DNA of 64,000 nt from Fimbriimonadaceae bacterium (GCA_019638775.1 JAHBTD010000002.1:310001-374000), one strand, 5' to 3'; positions 52,300 through 61,783 are shown, counted from the stretch's first letter. The notes: generated by a model not told the origin, from the sequence alone. Numbers and translations: made by a program.

Positions 52300-54255
52300 C
52301 TACCAACTGTCTCCGCCGCCCCCACCACCGCCATCGCCAACGGAATCGCTTCCCGAGAAGCCGCCATCGGACGAGCCATAGTCTGTGAATGAGGAGTCGC
52401 CCGAAGCGAAGGAACTCCCCGAACCATCGCTCCAAGAGTTGTCTGTCGGGAATCCCTTGTTCTCGAAGAGCGCGGCGGGCGTCATGGCATTTGTCCAATC
52501 ATGATCGAAAGTTGTGAATGTATCGGCTAACACCGCAGACCATAGGAAGGCGTCGTAGCTGTAGCTTGGCTCTGCAGCGATCCATTCCGGCTGACTCAGG
52601 TGAAAATCACGGAAAGCCGTCGTCCATTGCTGGGCATAGCCGAAAGCAACGGCATAGGGAAGAAGAGTCTCGAAGAGCGCTTGCAGCGGCATCCTTGCCG
52701 ACATGGAATTCAGCTCATCCTTTTGGGCCCGCGAGATGAATTCGCGAAGACCCTTGAGCTCATGCTGAATCGCCGCTCCTTTTGCTGTGTGCATTTTCGA
52801 TGTGAGGAAAACAAGGCCAAGCAAAAGCAGTCCGACGAACGATCCGAGCATCACCCAGCCCGGACCAAAGCTAAATGTGAAAGCACCCAACAGCAGCGCC
52901 ACGAGGATCGCACTGACGCAACCGCAACCCTGAACACAGCCATGGTTCGCTCGCATCAAGCCGAGGCTAATCGCGTTGTTTTGCACGACCCGCTGAACTG
53001 ACTGATAACCAAGTCGGAAATTGCCGCGAAGCTGTTCAGGCGTGATCATCGGGCCGAAACCTTCGAGGGCATCGCGCAGGTTCTGCTCGGCATTGGTGAG
53101 CGTTTGCCTGTCGTATCCGTCTAGGAGTTCGAGCGTGTAGGAGGTGGAGTCTGGTTCTGTTTTGCTGGCAGGAAGGTGGAGGCGGATGACGCCTTTTTGG
53201 GCAAGGCTGATGATGCCCGCCGTTAAGTCGCGAGCATGGAAAGCGCCGTCGATTAGATATCCGCCCTCGATTGGGCCGATGCCATCAGGTGGCTCAAACC
53301 GAGTGACCAGGGGACCTTGCTTGGGCAACCCCAAGAGCTTGCGAAAGAGGAGGGCTAGGGCCGCCAGGATCCCAAAGGGAAGTAGTCCGAGTGGGTTCCA
53401 AAGATTCTCCATGCCGGGAGGCATGGGCTCACCCCAACCTACCACCAACTCATCTTGATCGGAAGCAGTGGGCTGACCGTCTATGCCTTGCTGAGGTACG
53501 TAGGCGCCTTCCCAGTCCACCGATCCTTTGCTCATCGCAAGGGAGGTCATCATTCCATGCTGCTTTGGCAGCGGGCCAATAACGCTTGCTTCCGTTGAGT
53601 TCGCGGTAAGGGTAGCTTCGAGGAGCTCGATCTTGCCCTGTATAGGCTTGCCAGGACCGTAAATCTCGACCCCGTCCTTCGCGCCAGACGGTCCGACGAT
53701 GTACCGGACTCTCGGTGGGATTTCTCCACCAGATGGGAAGCGAACGGACACGCTTGCTTTGTCTATCTCTGTGGCCCAACCGACGGGAATGAAGTTCCAA
53801 ACGAGTTCACTGTGTGCTGCCGAAGTAGCGGTCGCTTCGAAGTCGGTAAGCGTGCCGGTGAGTTCATACACCAACTCGTACCGCACGCGCCCGAGGAGCT
53901 CCACGCCTGCGTCACCCACCCTAAGCTTCCACCAACCTTGGTCGATCGTGTGTGAGAGATTCGCCCGAACCGAGCCGTCCTCTTCATCCACTCTGTGCTG
54001 AGTGACGGAGATGAGTTTGTGCCCGATGCTTCTTTGTTCGCCGTTACGCGCTCGGTAGTCGACGGGCACCCAGCGCACGATCCCGTGAGAAGCCTTCGTA
54101 AAGTTGACTTCAATCGTCTCTGCGATACGCAATGTGCGGTCTTGCTTGATCTCGGCGTCAACGCGAAAGATAGAGGTTGTAAAGGACTGACCGACCCCAA
54201 CGACCGCCAAGAAGGCGAATAGGAGTGATGCTAGGAGGCTGCGAACGAACTTCAT
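52300..54255 (-). CDS. DUF2207 membrane protein
   Basis: 651 residues. Signal peptide MKFVRSLLASLLFAFLAVVGVG, then the DUF2207 ectodomain (residues ~25-190: FRVDAEIKQDRTLRIAETIEVNFTKASHGIVRWVPVDY). One TM segment lies near ~300 (NPLGLLPFGILAALALLF) and a pair near ~455-495. The C-terminus ends in a Gly/Ser-rich tail (DGGGGGGGDSW). The family is usually paired with LemA in one operon, as here (ATGA overlap with LemA). The role is unknown but is usually linked to the cell envelope. Confidence 0.88.
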   Translation of the reverse strand: MKFVRSLLASLLFAFLAVVGVGQSFTTSIFRVDAEIKQDRTLRIAETIEVNFTKASHGIVRWVPVDYRARNGEQRSIGHKLISVTQHRVDEEDGSVRANLSHTIDQGWWKLRVGDAGVELLGRVRYELVYELTGTLTDFEATATSAAHSELVWNFIPVGWATEIDKASVSVRFPSGGEIPPRVRYIVGPSGAKDGVEIYGPGKPIQGKIELLEATLTANSTEASVIGPLPKQHGMMTSLAMSKGSVDWEGAYVPQQGIDGQPTASDQDELVVGWGEPMPPGMENLWNPLGLLPFGILAALALLFRKLLGLPKQGPLVTRFEPPDGIGPIEGGYLIDGAFHARDLTAGIISLAQKGVIRLHLPASKTEPDSTSYTLELLDGYDRQTLTNAEQNLRDALEGFGPMITPEQLRGNFRLGYQSVQRVVQNNAISLGLMRANHGCVQGCGCVSAILVALLLGAFTFSFGPGWVMLGSFVGLLLLGLVFLTSKMHTAKGAAIQHELKGLREFISRAQKDELNSMSARMPLQALFETLLPYAVAFGYAQQWTTAFRDFHLSQPEWIAAEPSYSYDAFLWSAVLADTFTTFDHDWTNAMTPAALFENKGFPTDNSWSDGSGSSFASGDSSFTDYGSSDGGFSGSDSVGDGGGGGGGDSW

Positions 54256-54800
54256 GTGTTGACGGTTGGGACTTCTCTTTCCTGAACTGATTCGAGCTCG
54301 AAAAAGTCAGCGTGTTTGAATCCGCCAAGGCTTGCGAAGAGGTTGGAGGGGAAGGCCTCGATTTTTGTGTTGTAATCCCTCACGCAAGCGTTGAAGTACT
54401 GTCTTGCGTTTGCGATCAGCTTCTCCGTTTCTTTAAGCTGGCTTTGCAATTCCAAAAAGTTTTCGTTGCTCTTAAGATTAGGGTAGTTCTCGGCGAGGGC
54501 AAGCACGTTCACCAGCTTGGTTCCCACAGTGGCTTCGGCATCGGCACGGTCGAGAGTTGCCCCCGGTAGAGCCATTGCCCGGCTGCGTGCTTCGGCAAGC
54601 CCTTCCAACAGGGCCTGTTCATGGCTGGCGTAGGCTTGGACACTGGCGACCACGTTGGGGATCAATTCCGCCCGCCGCTTGAGGTAGACGTCAACGTCGG
54701 CCCAGGCATTCCTTGTGAGCTGGCGCATCTGCACAAGGCCGTTGTACAGCAGTATCGCCCCGATTAGGACGACAGCCACGATGATGAGAATGGGCCACAT
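54252..54800 (-). CDS. lemA: LemA family protein
   Basis: 182 residues. Single N-terminal TM helix (ILIIVAVVLIGAILLYNGLV), then the LemA helical bundle: RNAWADVDVYLKRRAELIPNVVASVQAYASHEQALLEGL, LALAENYPNLKSNENFLELQSQLKETEKLIANARQYFNACVRDYNTKIEAFPSNLFA. LemA proteins are anchored with the bundle outside the membrane. Its stop overlaps the DUF2207 start by 4 bp, so the two are translated together. Confidence 0.93.
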   Translation of the reverse strand: MWPILIIVAVVLIGAILLYNGLVQMRQLTRNAWADVDVYLKRRAELIPNVVASVQAYASHEQALLEGLAEARSRAMALPGATLDRADAEATVGTKLVNVLALAENYPNLKSNENFLELQSQLKETEKLIANARQYFNACVRDYNTKIEAFPSNLFASLGGFKHADFFELESVQEREVPTVNT

Positions 54801-54891
54801 AGTGTTATTTTGACTTGGATGCCGGATGGATGCGTCAGATAGTCCCTGCTCGGGTCACGCGCAACAACCTCTTGCGGTGGGCAACGAGTGG

Positions 54892-55218
54892 TTATGGCTC
54901 CAGGTCAATGCCTGGGTTATCCCACTCGCACTCGTGGACTGGCATCAGCACCTTCACGGACATGTCTCCGTGAACTCGGCACTGGCAGCTTAGCCGGAAC
55001 TGCCCAAGCACGCCATCCTCTTCAAGGCAGTCGTGTTCGACCTGCCCCATCGGCGGCTCGGGAGTCTCGAACTTGACGCGGCATGTCGTGCATCGGGCGT
55101 TTCCACCACACCGATGGCTGATGTCGTACCCCGCCTGCTCGATGGCGTAGGCCAGTTTCGCGCCATCCTCAACGTCGAAAGTTCCGAATCCACTAACCGT
55201 GACTTTATGCTTTGCCAT
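54892..55218 (-). CDS. [2Fe-2S] ferredoxin
   Basis: 108 residues. Plant-type ferredoxin with iron ligands C37 in HRCGGNARCTTC (the C-x5-C-x2-C run) and a fourth Cys in LSCQC. Order: MAKHKVTVSGFGTFDVEDGAKLAYAIEQAGYD, cluster loop, then the fourth ligand near residue ~79. It shuttles single electrons; the partner enzyme is unknown. It stands apart from the acyl-CoA and radical-SAM genes in the window. Confidence 0.88.
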   Translation of the reverse strand: MAKHKVTVSGFGTFDVEDGAKLAYAIEQAGYDISHRCGGNARCTTCRVKFETPEPPMGQVEHDCLEEDGVLGQFRLSCQCRVHGDMSVKVLMPVHECEWDNPGIDLEP

Positions 55219-55330
55219 GGACGCAGAATGTTACCTGTGACGCCTCGGTTCCTAGGTCAGAAATGCGCTGTGACAAGGTCTTGACTAGTGTGGCAGTACG
55301 GCTCACAAACCGCACAACTGCTTAACCAGA

Positions 55331-55336
55331 TACAAT
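55331..55336 (+). promoter_or_regulatory. -10 box of the M20 peptidase gene
   Basis: TACAAT 7 bp before ATG 55344; the bases between contain GGGGA but too close for an RBS. Confidence 0.5.
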
Positions 55337-55343
55337 TCGGGGA

Positions 55344-56462
55344 ATGATCAATGAGCAACGCCTCGTCAAGCTCTTCAAAGAGCTTTGTCTAATCGACGCC
55401 CCATCGCTTCAAGAGCGCGACTGTGTCGCCTATGTTAAAGCTCATCTCACGAAGGTGGGACTTGAAGTTTGGGAGGATGACGGTGGTGAGCAAATTGGCG
55501 GAAACGCAAACAATCTGATCGCGAAACTCGCAGGCAATAAACCGGGTGCGCCGAGAATCTTCCTTTCGGCTCACTTCGATACGGTTGAACCGACAGCGGG
55601 TCTGGTTATTGGAGAGAAGGACGGGGTGCTCTTCAGCGAATCGGACACCATCCTTGGCGCTGATGACAAGGGAGGAATGGCACCCGCAATAGAAGCTGTT
55701 CAAGCTTTGATGGAGACAGGAGCCCCGCACGGCGATGTCTATCTGCTTTTCAGCTGTGCTGAAGAGATCGGACTGCTGGGCGCTCACGCCCTTAAGATCG
55801 AGGACCTCGACGTTGACTTTGGTTACGTGCTCGATACGGGTCCTCCTGTCGGCACATTCGTGACGCGGACGGCCACGCATGACAAGCTCGATGTGAAGAT
55901 CATCGGCAAGCCCGCTCATGCTGGAAAGGACCCGGAAAAGGGGATCAACGCGATTCAGGTTGCTGCCCATGCAATCGCCAAGATGAAGATCGGGCGTATT
56001 GGACCTGAGACGACCGCAAACGTGGGCACGATCAACGGCGGGTCGGGGACCAACGTCATTCCGGCGTCCGTCACGATGAAGTGTGAGGCGCGCAGCACCA
56101 ATACAGAGGAGCTTGATGCGCAAGTGAATCACATGAGAGCGTGCTTCGAGGAGGCTGCTGCGGCATTTGGCGCAGGTTGTGAGATCGCCTACAAGCGGCA
56201 TTACAGCGCCTACGAAGTCTCCTCAGACAGCGACGTTGTAAGGTTCGCGCAGGCTGCAAGCAAGAAGCTGGGTTTTGAGCCGACCTTGCGGACCACGTTG
56301 GGCGGCAGCGATGCAAACGTCTTCAACACAAAGGGCGTCCCCTCAATCGTTATTGCCACGGGAATGGATAAGATTCACACACACGACGAGTTCATCGCGA
56401 TTAAGGATTTGTGCGACACAGCGCGGCTGGCGTATGAGATTCTTGTTACAGCAGCGAGTTAG
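55344..56462 (+). CDS. M20-family peptidase (PepT-like tripeptide aminopeptidase)
   Basis: 372 residues. Two-zinc site: LSAHFDTVEP (His, Asp), GADDKGGMAP (bridging Asp), FSCAEEIGLLGA (Glu catalytic, Glu ligand), VLDTG (Asp), and a C-terminal His in DKIHTHDEF. The dimerisation/lid domain (residues ~180-290) is present. Length and motif order fit PepT-like enzymes that release N-terminal residues from short peptides. Probably expressed from a leaderless promoter. Confidence 0.88.
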   Translation: MINEQRLVKLFKELCLIDAPSLQERDCVAYVKAHLTKVGLEVWEDDGGEQIGGNANNLIAKLAGNKPGAPRIFLSAHFDTVEPTAGLVIGEKDGVLFSESDTILGADDKGGMAPAIEAVQALMETGAPHGDVYLLFSCAEEIGLLGAHALKIEDLDVDFGYVLDTGPPVGTFVTRTATHDKLDVKIIGKPAHAGKDPEKGINAIQVAAHAIAKMKIGRIGPETTANVGTINGGSGTNVIPASVTMKCEARSTNTEELDAQVNHMRACFEEAAAAFGAGCEIAYKRHYSAYEVSSDSDVVRFAQAASKKLGFEPTLRTTLGGSDANVFNTKGVPSIVIATGMDKIHTHDEFIAIKDLCDTARLAYEILVTAAS

Positions 56463-56531
56463 GGTTTTCAACTTCGGCGCGTCGTTTTATGTTCGGTCGC
56501 GTCTTTTCGACATTAGGAGGAAGTTATCAGG

Positions 56532-57047
56532 ATGAAAAAGTGTTTATTCATCGTCATTGTCGCGGCTCTGGCGGGGTCAATCGTTGCCCAAGTTACCAAG
56601 CCGGTGGGCATCTCGGTGCGGATCGGCACGTTTAGCCCCAGTACAAATGTCGCTAAAGACCAGGGAGAGTCTTGGTTCTTCGGAGGGTTTGACTGGAAGT
56701 TGCGCGACCTCAGCTTCGATGCCAATTCTGGGTCATCGACAAGCCTCGCGCTTTCCGTGGATGCCTACCAAAAGGGCAAGATGGGAGCCATCCCGATTTT
56801 GTTGAACTGGGTCCACCGCAATGACGAGTGGTACTGGTCGGTGGGCGCAGGGATCGCTCTGAACAAGGATTTTCGTGAGTCCGGTTCCGATACGATCACG
56901 GTTCGAGACGAGAGGTTTGCGTATCAGGCGACACTTGGATACGACTTCATGAAGCGCAAGTCCCCCCTCTTTGCCGAAGTCAAGTACTTTGGCAACTCAC
57001 GCGACCGCTTGAACGGATTTGCATTCGCGGTCGGGATACGTTTGTAA
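56532..57047 (+). CDS. Small exported beta-rich protein, possible outer-membrane barrel
   Basis: 171 residues. Signal peptide MKKCLFIVIVAALAGSIVAQ with an AGGAGG RBS. The mature part is a series of amphipathic strands: VGISVRIGTFSPS, ESWFFGGFDWKLRDLSF, SLALSVDAYQ, AIPILLNWVHR, WYWSVGAGIALNKDF, FAYQATLGYDF, LFAEVKYFG, and FAFAVGIRL ending in an aliphatic strand. Eight strands would suit an OmpX/OmpA-type small barrel. The C-terminal residue is Leu rather than the usual Phe. It lies directly before the sigma-E-like gene cluster. Confidence 0.6.
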   Translation: MKKCLFIVIVAALAGSIVAQVTKPVGISVRIGTFSPSTNVAKDQGESWFFGGFDWKLRDLSFDANSGSSTSLALSVDAYQKGKMGAIPILLNWVHRNDEWYWSVGAGIALNKDFRESGSDTITVRDERFAYQATLGYDFMKRKSPLFAEVKYFGNSRDRLNGFAFAVGIRL

Positions 57048-57061
57048 GGCAATTTGCGTAG

Positions 57062-57108
57062 GAACCGGTAAGTTGCTTTTTCGTGTGAATTTACCGGTTC
57101 GACCCTTT
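57062..57108 (+). terminator. Hairpin after the barrel protein gene
   Basis: Perfect 10-bp stem GAACCGGTAA/TTACCGGTTC with a T-rich loop and a short TTTT tail; a weak terminator or an attenuator ahead of the sigma gene. Confidence 0.55.
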
Positions 57109-57181
57109 TCGAGCGGGACTATTGAACATTCCAAATCGGTCCTCGTCTTCCCCCTATGAAAGTATGGAGCTCTGTCTGCGC

Positions 57182-57796
57182 ATGGACTTAGGGCAAGGCT
57201 CATCAAACGACCGTGCTACCGAGCTGGCGTTAGTTGAGCGGTGTCGTAAGCAGGATGATGAAGCGTTCGCCAAATTGGTGGACGTCTTTCAGAATAGGCT
57301 CTTCGGATTTGTACGCCGGATGGTGCACGACCGGGAAGAGGCGATGGACATCACGCAAGAGACGTTCATTCGTGCTTACCAAAGCATCTCCCGTTTCGAC
57401 GGGCGATCCTCCCTCAGGACGTGGCTGTTCAGGATTGCACACAACCTGTGCATCGATCGTGCAAGAAAAGCCGACCGCAGACCGATTGAGTATGCCTTGG
57501 ATGGGCTCGCCGACACGGACGACGCTTTTGAAGTCGCCGATTCGCGCTGGAATCCAGAAACGGGAATGCTTGACGACGAGCTGAGAAAAGTCGTTGAGGA
57601 CGGAGTCGCCGGAATGAGCGAAAAGCTGAGATCGGTACTCTTGCTCCACGACCGAGAAAGCCTACAATATGAAGAGATCGCGGAGATTTTGAAGATTCCC
57701 ATCGGCACGGTAAAAAGCCGACTCTTCCTGGCGAGGGCGCACCTGCAGCAGGTGATGACGACTTATTTGAACTTTGAAGGGAGCGAAAGACGATGA
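57182..57796 (+). CDS. ECF sigma factor, RpoE-like
   Basis: 204 residues from ATG 57182 (GGAG ~10 bp upstream); ATG 57164 and TTG 57122 are in frame and also possible. Sigma region 2: FAKLVDVFQNRLFGFVRRMVHDREEAMDITQETFIRAYQSISRF, SLRTWLFRIAHNLCIDRAR. Region 4: EKLRSVLLLHDRESLQYEEIAEILKIPIGTVKSRLFLAR. It heads a gene run of sigma / anti-sigma / RseB-like protein and is likely an envelope-stress regulator. The next gene starts on its stop codon (ATGA). Confidence 0.93.
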   Translation: MDLGQGSSNDRATELALVERCRKQDDEAFAKLVDVFQNRLFGFVRRMVHDREEAMDITQETFIRAYQSISRFDGRSSLRTWLFRIAHNLCIDRARKADRRPIEYALDGLADTDDAFEVADSRWNPETGMLDDELRKVVEDGVAGMSEKLRSVLLLHDRESLQYEEIAEILKIPIGTVKSRLFLARAHLQQVMTTYLNFEGSERR

Positions 57797-58257
57797 AAAA
57801 GGACTTGATAACAAAAATGCTCAAGGAAGCGAAGCTGACGCGTGAGGAAGAGGCGCGGCTGGATGCGTTGCTCGAAAGCAAGGCACAGCAGACTGTGTCT
57901 CACGCAGTCGAGAGCGTTCCCGGAGAAGAGCTGAATCTCGCATGGCGAGGAAATCTGAATTCGAGACTCGTCGTAGAGTCTGCGAAACGAAAGCGACGTC
58001 AGCGCATATTCTTAGCTCTTAAGCCAGCAGTCGGATTGAGCTTGGCGGGCGCTATGGCGGTTATGGTTTGGGTGCAGCAGCCTTCTACCGTCCCGGCTGG
58101 ACCCTACAAAGCGCCTATCGAGATGTCGTTGATCACCGCTCACCAAGAAGCGGCGACCGTCGCCGAATTAAACGGCTCAACGATCGCGACTTATCACAAC
58201 CCAACCTCGGTACAGCCACGAGAGGATTGGACGGAGGTTGATCTCGGAACGTTATGA
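57793..58257 (+). CDS. Membrane anti-sigma factor (RseA-like)
   Basis: 154 residues. N-terminal ~75 residues are cytoplasmic and charged (KDLITKMLKEAKLTREEEARLDALLESKA). One TM helix follows (LKPAVGLSLAGAMAVMVWVQ) and then ~60 periplasmic residues. Topology and gene order (directly after an ECF sigma, before an RseB-like protein) identify it; there is no ZAS zinc motif. It should bind the sigma factor and release it after regulated proteolysis. No RseP or DegS gene is in the window. Confidence 0.72.
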   Translation: MKKDLITKMLKEAKLTREEEARLDALLESKAQQTVSHAVESVPGEELNLAWRGNLNSRLVVESAKRKRRQRIFLALKPAVGLSLAGAMAVMVWVQQPSTVPAGPYKAPIEMSLITAHQEAATVAELNGSTIATYHNPTSVQPREDWTEVDLGTL

Positions 58258-59306
58258 CGATTCGTCATTCCGATCTATATCGACTCGTATTCGCGATTTG
58301 CCTGCTCTTCGTTTCGGTCACGGCTGTCGCTCAATTCGATGGCCAGAGTTCTCGCGGAGGCCGTGACTCAGGATCGTCAAGTCAAGACAAAGAACTCAAA
58401 GAGTTGCTCGAATCTGCGCCGCCGATCTTGCGGAAGATGATGGAGCGGGCGCAGAAGAACACCTATTCTGGCGAGCGTAAAACGGAGTTTCGTCGCCGAT
58501 CCGAATGGATTAGCCATACCGAGTACATCCTGCGCAACGGCTCACGAATGCGAATTACTTTTCCTCGTGATAGCAAGTTCGCCGGTCAAGTCATTGCCGA
58601 AGACGGCAAAACTAGACATCAGTATTTCCCCGACCGTAATGAGATTGAGGTCGCCCCGGCACGGTACGACGAATTGACCGAACGGCTCTATGGGATGCTT
58701 AAGGCCATCAAGAGCGGCTCTGTCGACGTTAGCACTGGCGACGGAGGAACGGTTGCCGGACAAAAGACGGAGCTTGTCGAAGTTAGCGATAAGAAGGGCA
58801 ATCCGCTGCAAAGATTCTGGATCGAACCGAAAACAGGGATTCTCCTCAAAAGAGAGTTTTATAACCAAGTCGGTTCAGTGGACGGACGATTCGAGTTTGT
58901 AAGAATCGACCTTAGCCCCCGGTTTAACCCAAGAGACATTTTCCCAATCCGCCGACAAGGCGCGAAGTATCTCAGCCTTGAGGATGTTTCCCGTCGGCTG
59001 ATGAAAGAGAACGGATTTGATCAAGCTTTCTTGCCTGCATCCGAAGGATTCGCTCTGCAGAGCGTGCGTGTGATGCAGCACGACGATCAGAAAGCTCTGT
59101 TCCAGGCATATCGGCACAAAGAAAAGGTCGTGACGTTCTTCCAAGTACTTGGCTCGGTCGAGATGGAGAAGCTTAAGAGGATGGCCCCGAAAGAGGTTCG
59201 CATCCATACCTGGACTCAGGGATCGAAGAGCTTTGTGATCATCGGACAGTTTTCCGATCGCGAGTTCGAGCGATGGGAAAACAAGGTTAAGAATCCTGAG
59301 GCTTAA
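58254..59306 (+). CDS. RseB/MucB-like sigma-factor regulatory protein
   Basis: 350 residues. Signal peptide (residues ~1-26, FAICLLFVSVTAVAQ), then a Gly/Ser linker. The LolA/RseB-like domain runs ~60-235: RAQKNTYSGERKTEF, EWISHTEYILRNGSRMRITFPRDSKFAGQVIAEDGKTRHQYFPDRNEIEV, and GNPLQRFWIEPKTGILLKREFYNQ. A smaller C-terminal domain (~240-345) follows. RseB binds lipids or LPS and protects the anti-sigma factor from proteolysis. It overlaps the anti-sigma stop (ATGA). It probably acts in the periplasm. Confidence 0.82.
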   Translation: MTIRHSDLYRLVFAICLLFVSVTAVAQFDGQSSRGGRDSGSSSQDKELKELLESAPPILRKMMERAQKNTYSGERKTEFRRRSEWISHTEYILRNGSRMRITFPRDSKFAGQVIAEDGKTRHQYFPDRNEIEVAPARYDELTERLYGMLKAIKSGSVDVSTGDGGTVAGQKTELVEVSDKKGNPLQRFWIEPKTGILLKREFYNQVGSVDGRFEFVRIDLSPRFNPRDIFPIRRQGAKYLSLEDVSRRLMKENGFDQAFLPASEGFALQSVRVMQHDDQKALFQAYRHKEKVVTFFQVLGSVEMEKLKRMAPKEVRIHTWTQGSKSFVIIGQFSDREFERWENKVKNPEA

Positions 59307-59364
59307 CACCCACCCCGCGTGGGCCTAAAACGAGCGACGGAAACTAGTTCCATCGCCAATCCGT

Positions 59365-59370
59365 CATATT
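59365..59370 (+). promoter_or_regulatory. -10-like hexamer of PBP1A gene
   Basis: CATATT 6 bp before the GTG at 59377, no RBS. Confidence 0.3.
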
Positions 59371-59376
59371 AGAGTT

Positions 59377-61707
59377 GTGGGCGTAGCTACAGGCACACGA
59401 GTCCGTTCAGGCGGAAAAACCAAGAAGCGTATTCCACGCTGGTGGAAAATACTTCGCGCAACTTTGATTTGGTTGTTTATCTTCTCATGCCTCGGATTCA
59501 GCTACTTCGGCTACCGAATGAACTCCGCGCTGAGCTGGGCCGACCCCATCGTCCAAGACCTCGATAGCAAGAAAGCCCTTATTGCGAACTCCTCACCTTC
59601 GACCATCGTTTCTGCCGACGGTAAGGTTCTTTATCGCCTCCAAGAAGAGTTTCGACGCTACGTAGAGTTCGATCAGATTCCCAAGGTCCTTGAGAACGCA
59701 ACGCTTGCGGCTGAGGACAAGACGTTCTATGAGCACCAAGGCGTGAACTGGTTTGCCGCGGCACGAGCAGCGGTTCAGAACACTGCCTCCGGTGGAAAAT
59801 CCCCTGGCGCAAGTACGATCACGATGCAACTCGCCAAGAGACTGTACACGTCTACTGAGAAGACTTTCGACCGCAAGATCAAAGATATGGCGCTCGCGAT
59901 GAAAATCGAGAAGCGCAAGACCAAGGAAGAGATTCTCACCCTGTACCTCAACCAGGTTTACTACGGAGCGGGAGCCTATGGAGTCTCAGCTGCGGCGGAT
60001 GTGTACTTTGATAAGAAGCTCGATAAGCTCACCATCGCCGAAGCGGCGATGCTCGCCGGATTGGTGCAGCGCCCGAGCAAAGTGAACCCCTTTGACGACC
60101 TTGAAGCCTCGATCAAAAGACGGAACTATGTTCTCCGCGAGATGCGAGAATCCAATTGGATCACGGAAGAGGAGTACCAAGAGGCGCTTGAGGACAAGCC
60201 AAAGCTCGCCAAGAGATCGTTTGGCAGCGGTGAGCGCATTATTAGCGCCCCCTACTATGTTCGCTATATTCTCGATCAGCTAGACCGACTTGCCCCCGAG
60301 ATTAAGGACGAGATCTCAAAGGGCGGCTTTAAGATCTACACAACTCTCAATTCTGAGATTCAAAAGGTCGCAGAGGATGAAGTTCGAGAAATCGTCAAGA
60401 AGTATCGAAAGCAAAAGGTGACGACCGGCGCATTTGTGCTGACGGACTACGAAGGCAAGATCATCGCAATGGTTGGCGGGGTGGATTATGAACACAACCA
60501 GTACAACATGATCTCTCAAGGTCGGAGACAGCCCGGTTCGGCATTCAAGCCGTTCGTTTATGCAGCGGCTTTTTCGACTGGAATTCTCGGACCGAGGGAC
60601 TACATCCCCAACACACCTCTCGTCATAGACGATCCCCGACGTGGGAAGATTCTCTGGCCCAAAGGGGGCAGCAAGTATGGGGACACTGTTTCGGTCACTA
60701 CCGCACTCGCCGCATCACTGAACCCAGCGGCTGCGCACGTTTGCCAGATGGTTTCCCCAAGGGTTGCCGCAAGTTACGGCAAGGACGTTTTTGGTATTCG
60801 CTCGGAACTGGACCCTGTTCTCCCCCTGGTCTTGGGTTCAAGCGCAGTTTCCCCTCTTGAGATGGCCCGAGGCTATTCAGTATTCATGCTACAGGGGGAT
60901 CGTTTTGAGCCGTACGGCATCACGAGAATCGAAGGTCCAAGCGGTGGCATTATCCGCGACTTTAAACCGACCATCCGCAAGAACCAGCTTGATCCCACAG
61001 TCGCCGGTTGGATGGATGATCTTCTGCGCAAGGTCGTCACTGGGGGTACAGCAACTATCGCCCGGTCCGTGCCAAACGCCCGAGGTAAGACCGGAACAAC
61101 CTCGGAAAACCGAGACGCTTGGTTCTGCGGATACACAAACAACTATCTCGGAATTGGATGGGTCGCCAACGAACGGCGCAGCGGCGACCGTTGGGTTTAC
61201 GACCCGATGACTGGCGTTTTTGGTGGAAAGGTCACTGTTCAGATTTGGGTTGGCGTGATGAAGAAGGTCGTCGATAAGTTCGGCGATGGCGAAGCTCGGC
61301 CAAGATCCAATAGTCTGCCGCCTGTGAGCGACGTCATTGAGCCGGTTCCCGTGGATCCGCCCGTCGATGACGTGGCGGGCGCCACCAACGGCAACGACCC
61401 GGCTCCAGCAGACGCACCGCCCACGACTACATCGGCGCCTGCAACGGGACCTGGAACGACCGCCCCACCGGCTGCTGGGGATGGCGCAACGCCTCCGGCA
61501 ACCTCAAGCCAAGGGACGATCAAGCGAGACCCTGTGAAGCCGATCGGCGATCCCAAGGTCGAAGCCACGGTTGAGCAAGAGATTTGCGTGGACAGCGGTC
61601 AGCAGGCGACGATCTACTGCCCAGAGACAGTGACACGCAAGTTTAAGAAGAGCCAAGCGCCAAAAGGGAAGTGCCCGTTGCACGGCCCAAATGCGCACAG
61701 GCATTAG
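59377..61707 (+). CDS. Penicillin-binding protein 1A (bifunctional transglycosylase/transpeptidase)
   Basis: 776 residues, GTG start. Basic N-terminus and one TM helix (residues ~28-50). GT51 domain: LAAEDKTFYEHQGVNWFAAARA (catalytic Glu), GGKSPGASTITMQLAKRLY, KEEILTLYLNQVYYGAGAYGVSAAADVYF. Transpeptidase: SxxK in RQPGSAFKPFVYA, SLNP, and KTGTTSENRDAWF. The Pro/Thr/Ala-rich linker (~655-715) is followed by a small Cys-containing end (EICVDSGQQATIYCPETV, KCPLHGPNAHRH). It polymerises and cross-links peptidoglycan in the periplasm. Confidence 0.95.
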   Translation: MGVATGTRVRSGGKTKKRIPRWWKILRATLIWLFIFSCLGFSYFGYRMNSALSWADPIVQDLDSKKALIANSSPSTIVSADGKVLYRLQEEFRRYVEFDQIPKVLENATLAAEDKTFYEHQGVNWFAAARAAVQNTASGGKSPGASTITMQLAKRLYTSTEKTFDRKIKDMALAMKIEKRKTKEEILTLYLNQVYYGAGAYGVSAAADVYFDKKLDKLTIAEAAMLAGLVQRPSKVNPFDDLEASIKRRNYVLREMRESNWITEEEYQEALEDKPKLAKRSFGSGERIISAPYYVRYILDQLDRLAPEIKDEISKGGFKIYTTLNSEIQKVAEDEVREIVKKYRKQKVTTGAFVLTDYEGKIIAMVGGVDYEHNQYNMISQGRRQPGSAFKPFVYAAAFSTGILGPRDYIPNTPLVIDDPRRGKILWPKGGSKYGDTVSVTTALAASLNPAAAHVCQMVSPRVAASYGKDVFGIRSELDPVLPLVLGSSAVSPLEMARGYSVFMLQGDRFEPYGITRIEGPSGGIIRDFKPTIRKNQLDPTVAGWMDDLLRKVVTGGTATIARSVPNARGKTGTTSENRDAWFCGYTNNYLGIGWVANERRSGDRWVYDPMTGVFGGKVTVQIWVGVMKKVVDKFGDGEARPRSNSLPPVSDVIEPVPVDPPVDDVAGATNGNDPAPADAPPTTTSAPATGPGTTAPPAAGDGATPPATSSQGTIKRDPVKPIGDPKVEATVEQEICVDSGQQATIYCPETVTRKFKKSQAPKGKCPLHGPNAHRH

Positions 61708-61783
61708 CTTGCGCCCCGGTTTAGGGTGTACTTCAGGCCCATTTTGGCCATCTGGGATCAACTTGTACCTTCTTCGGCGTTAG

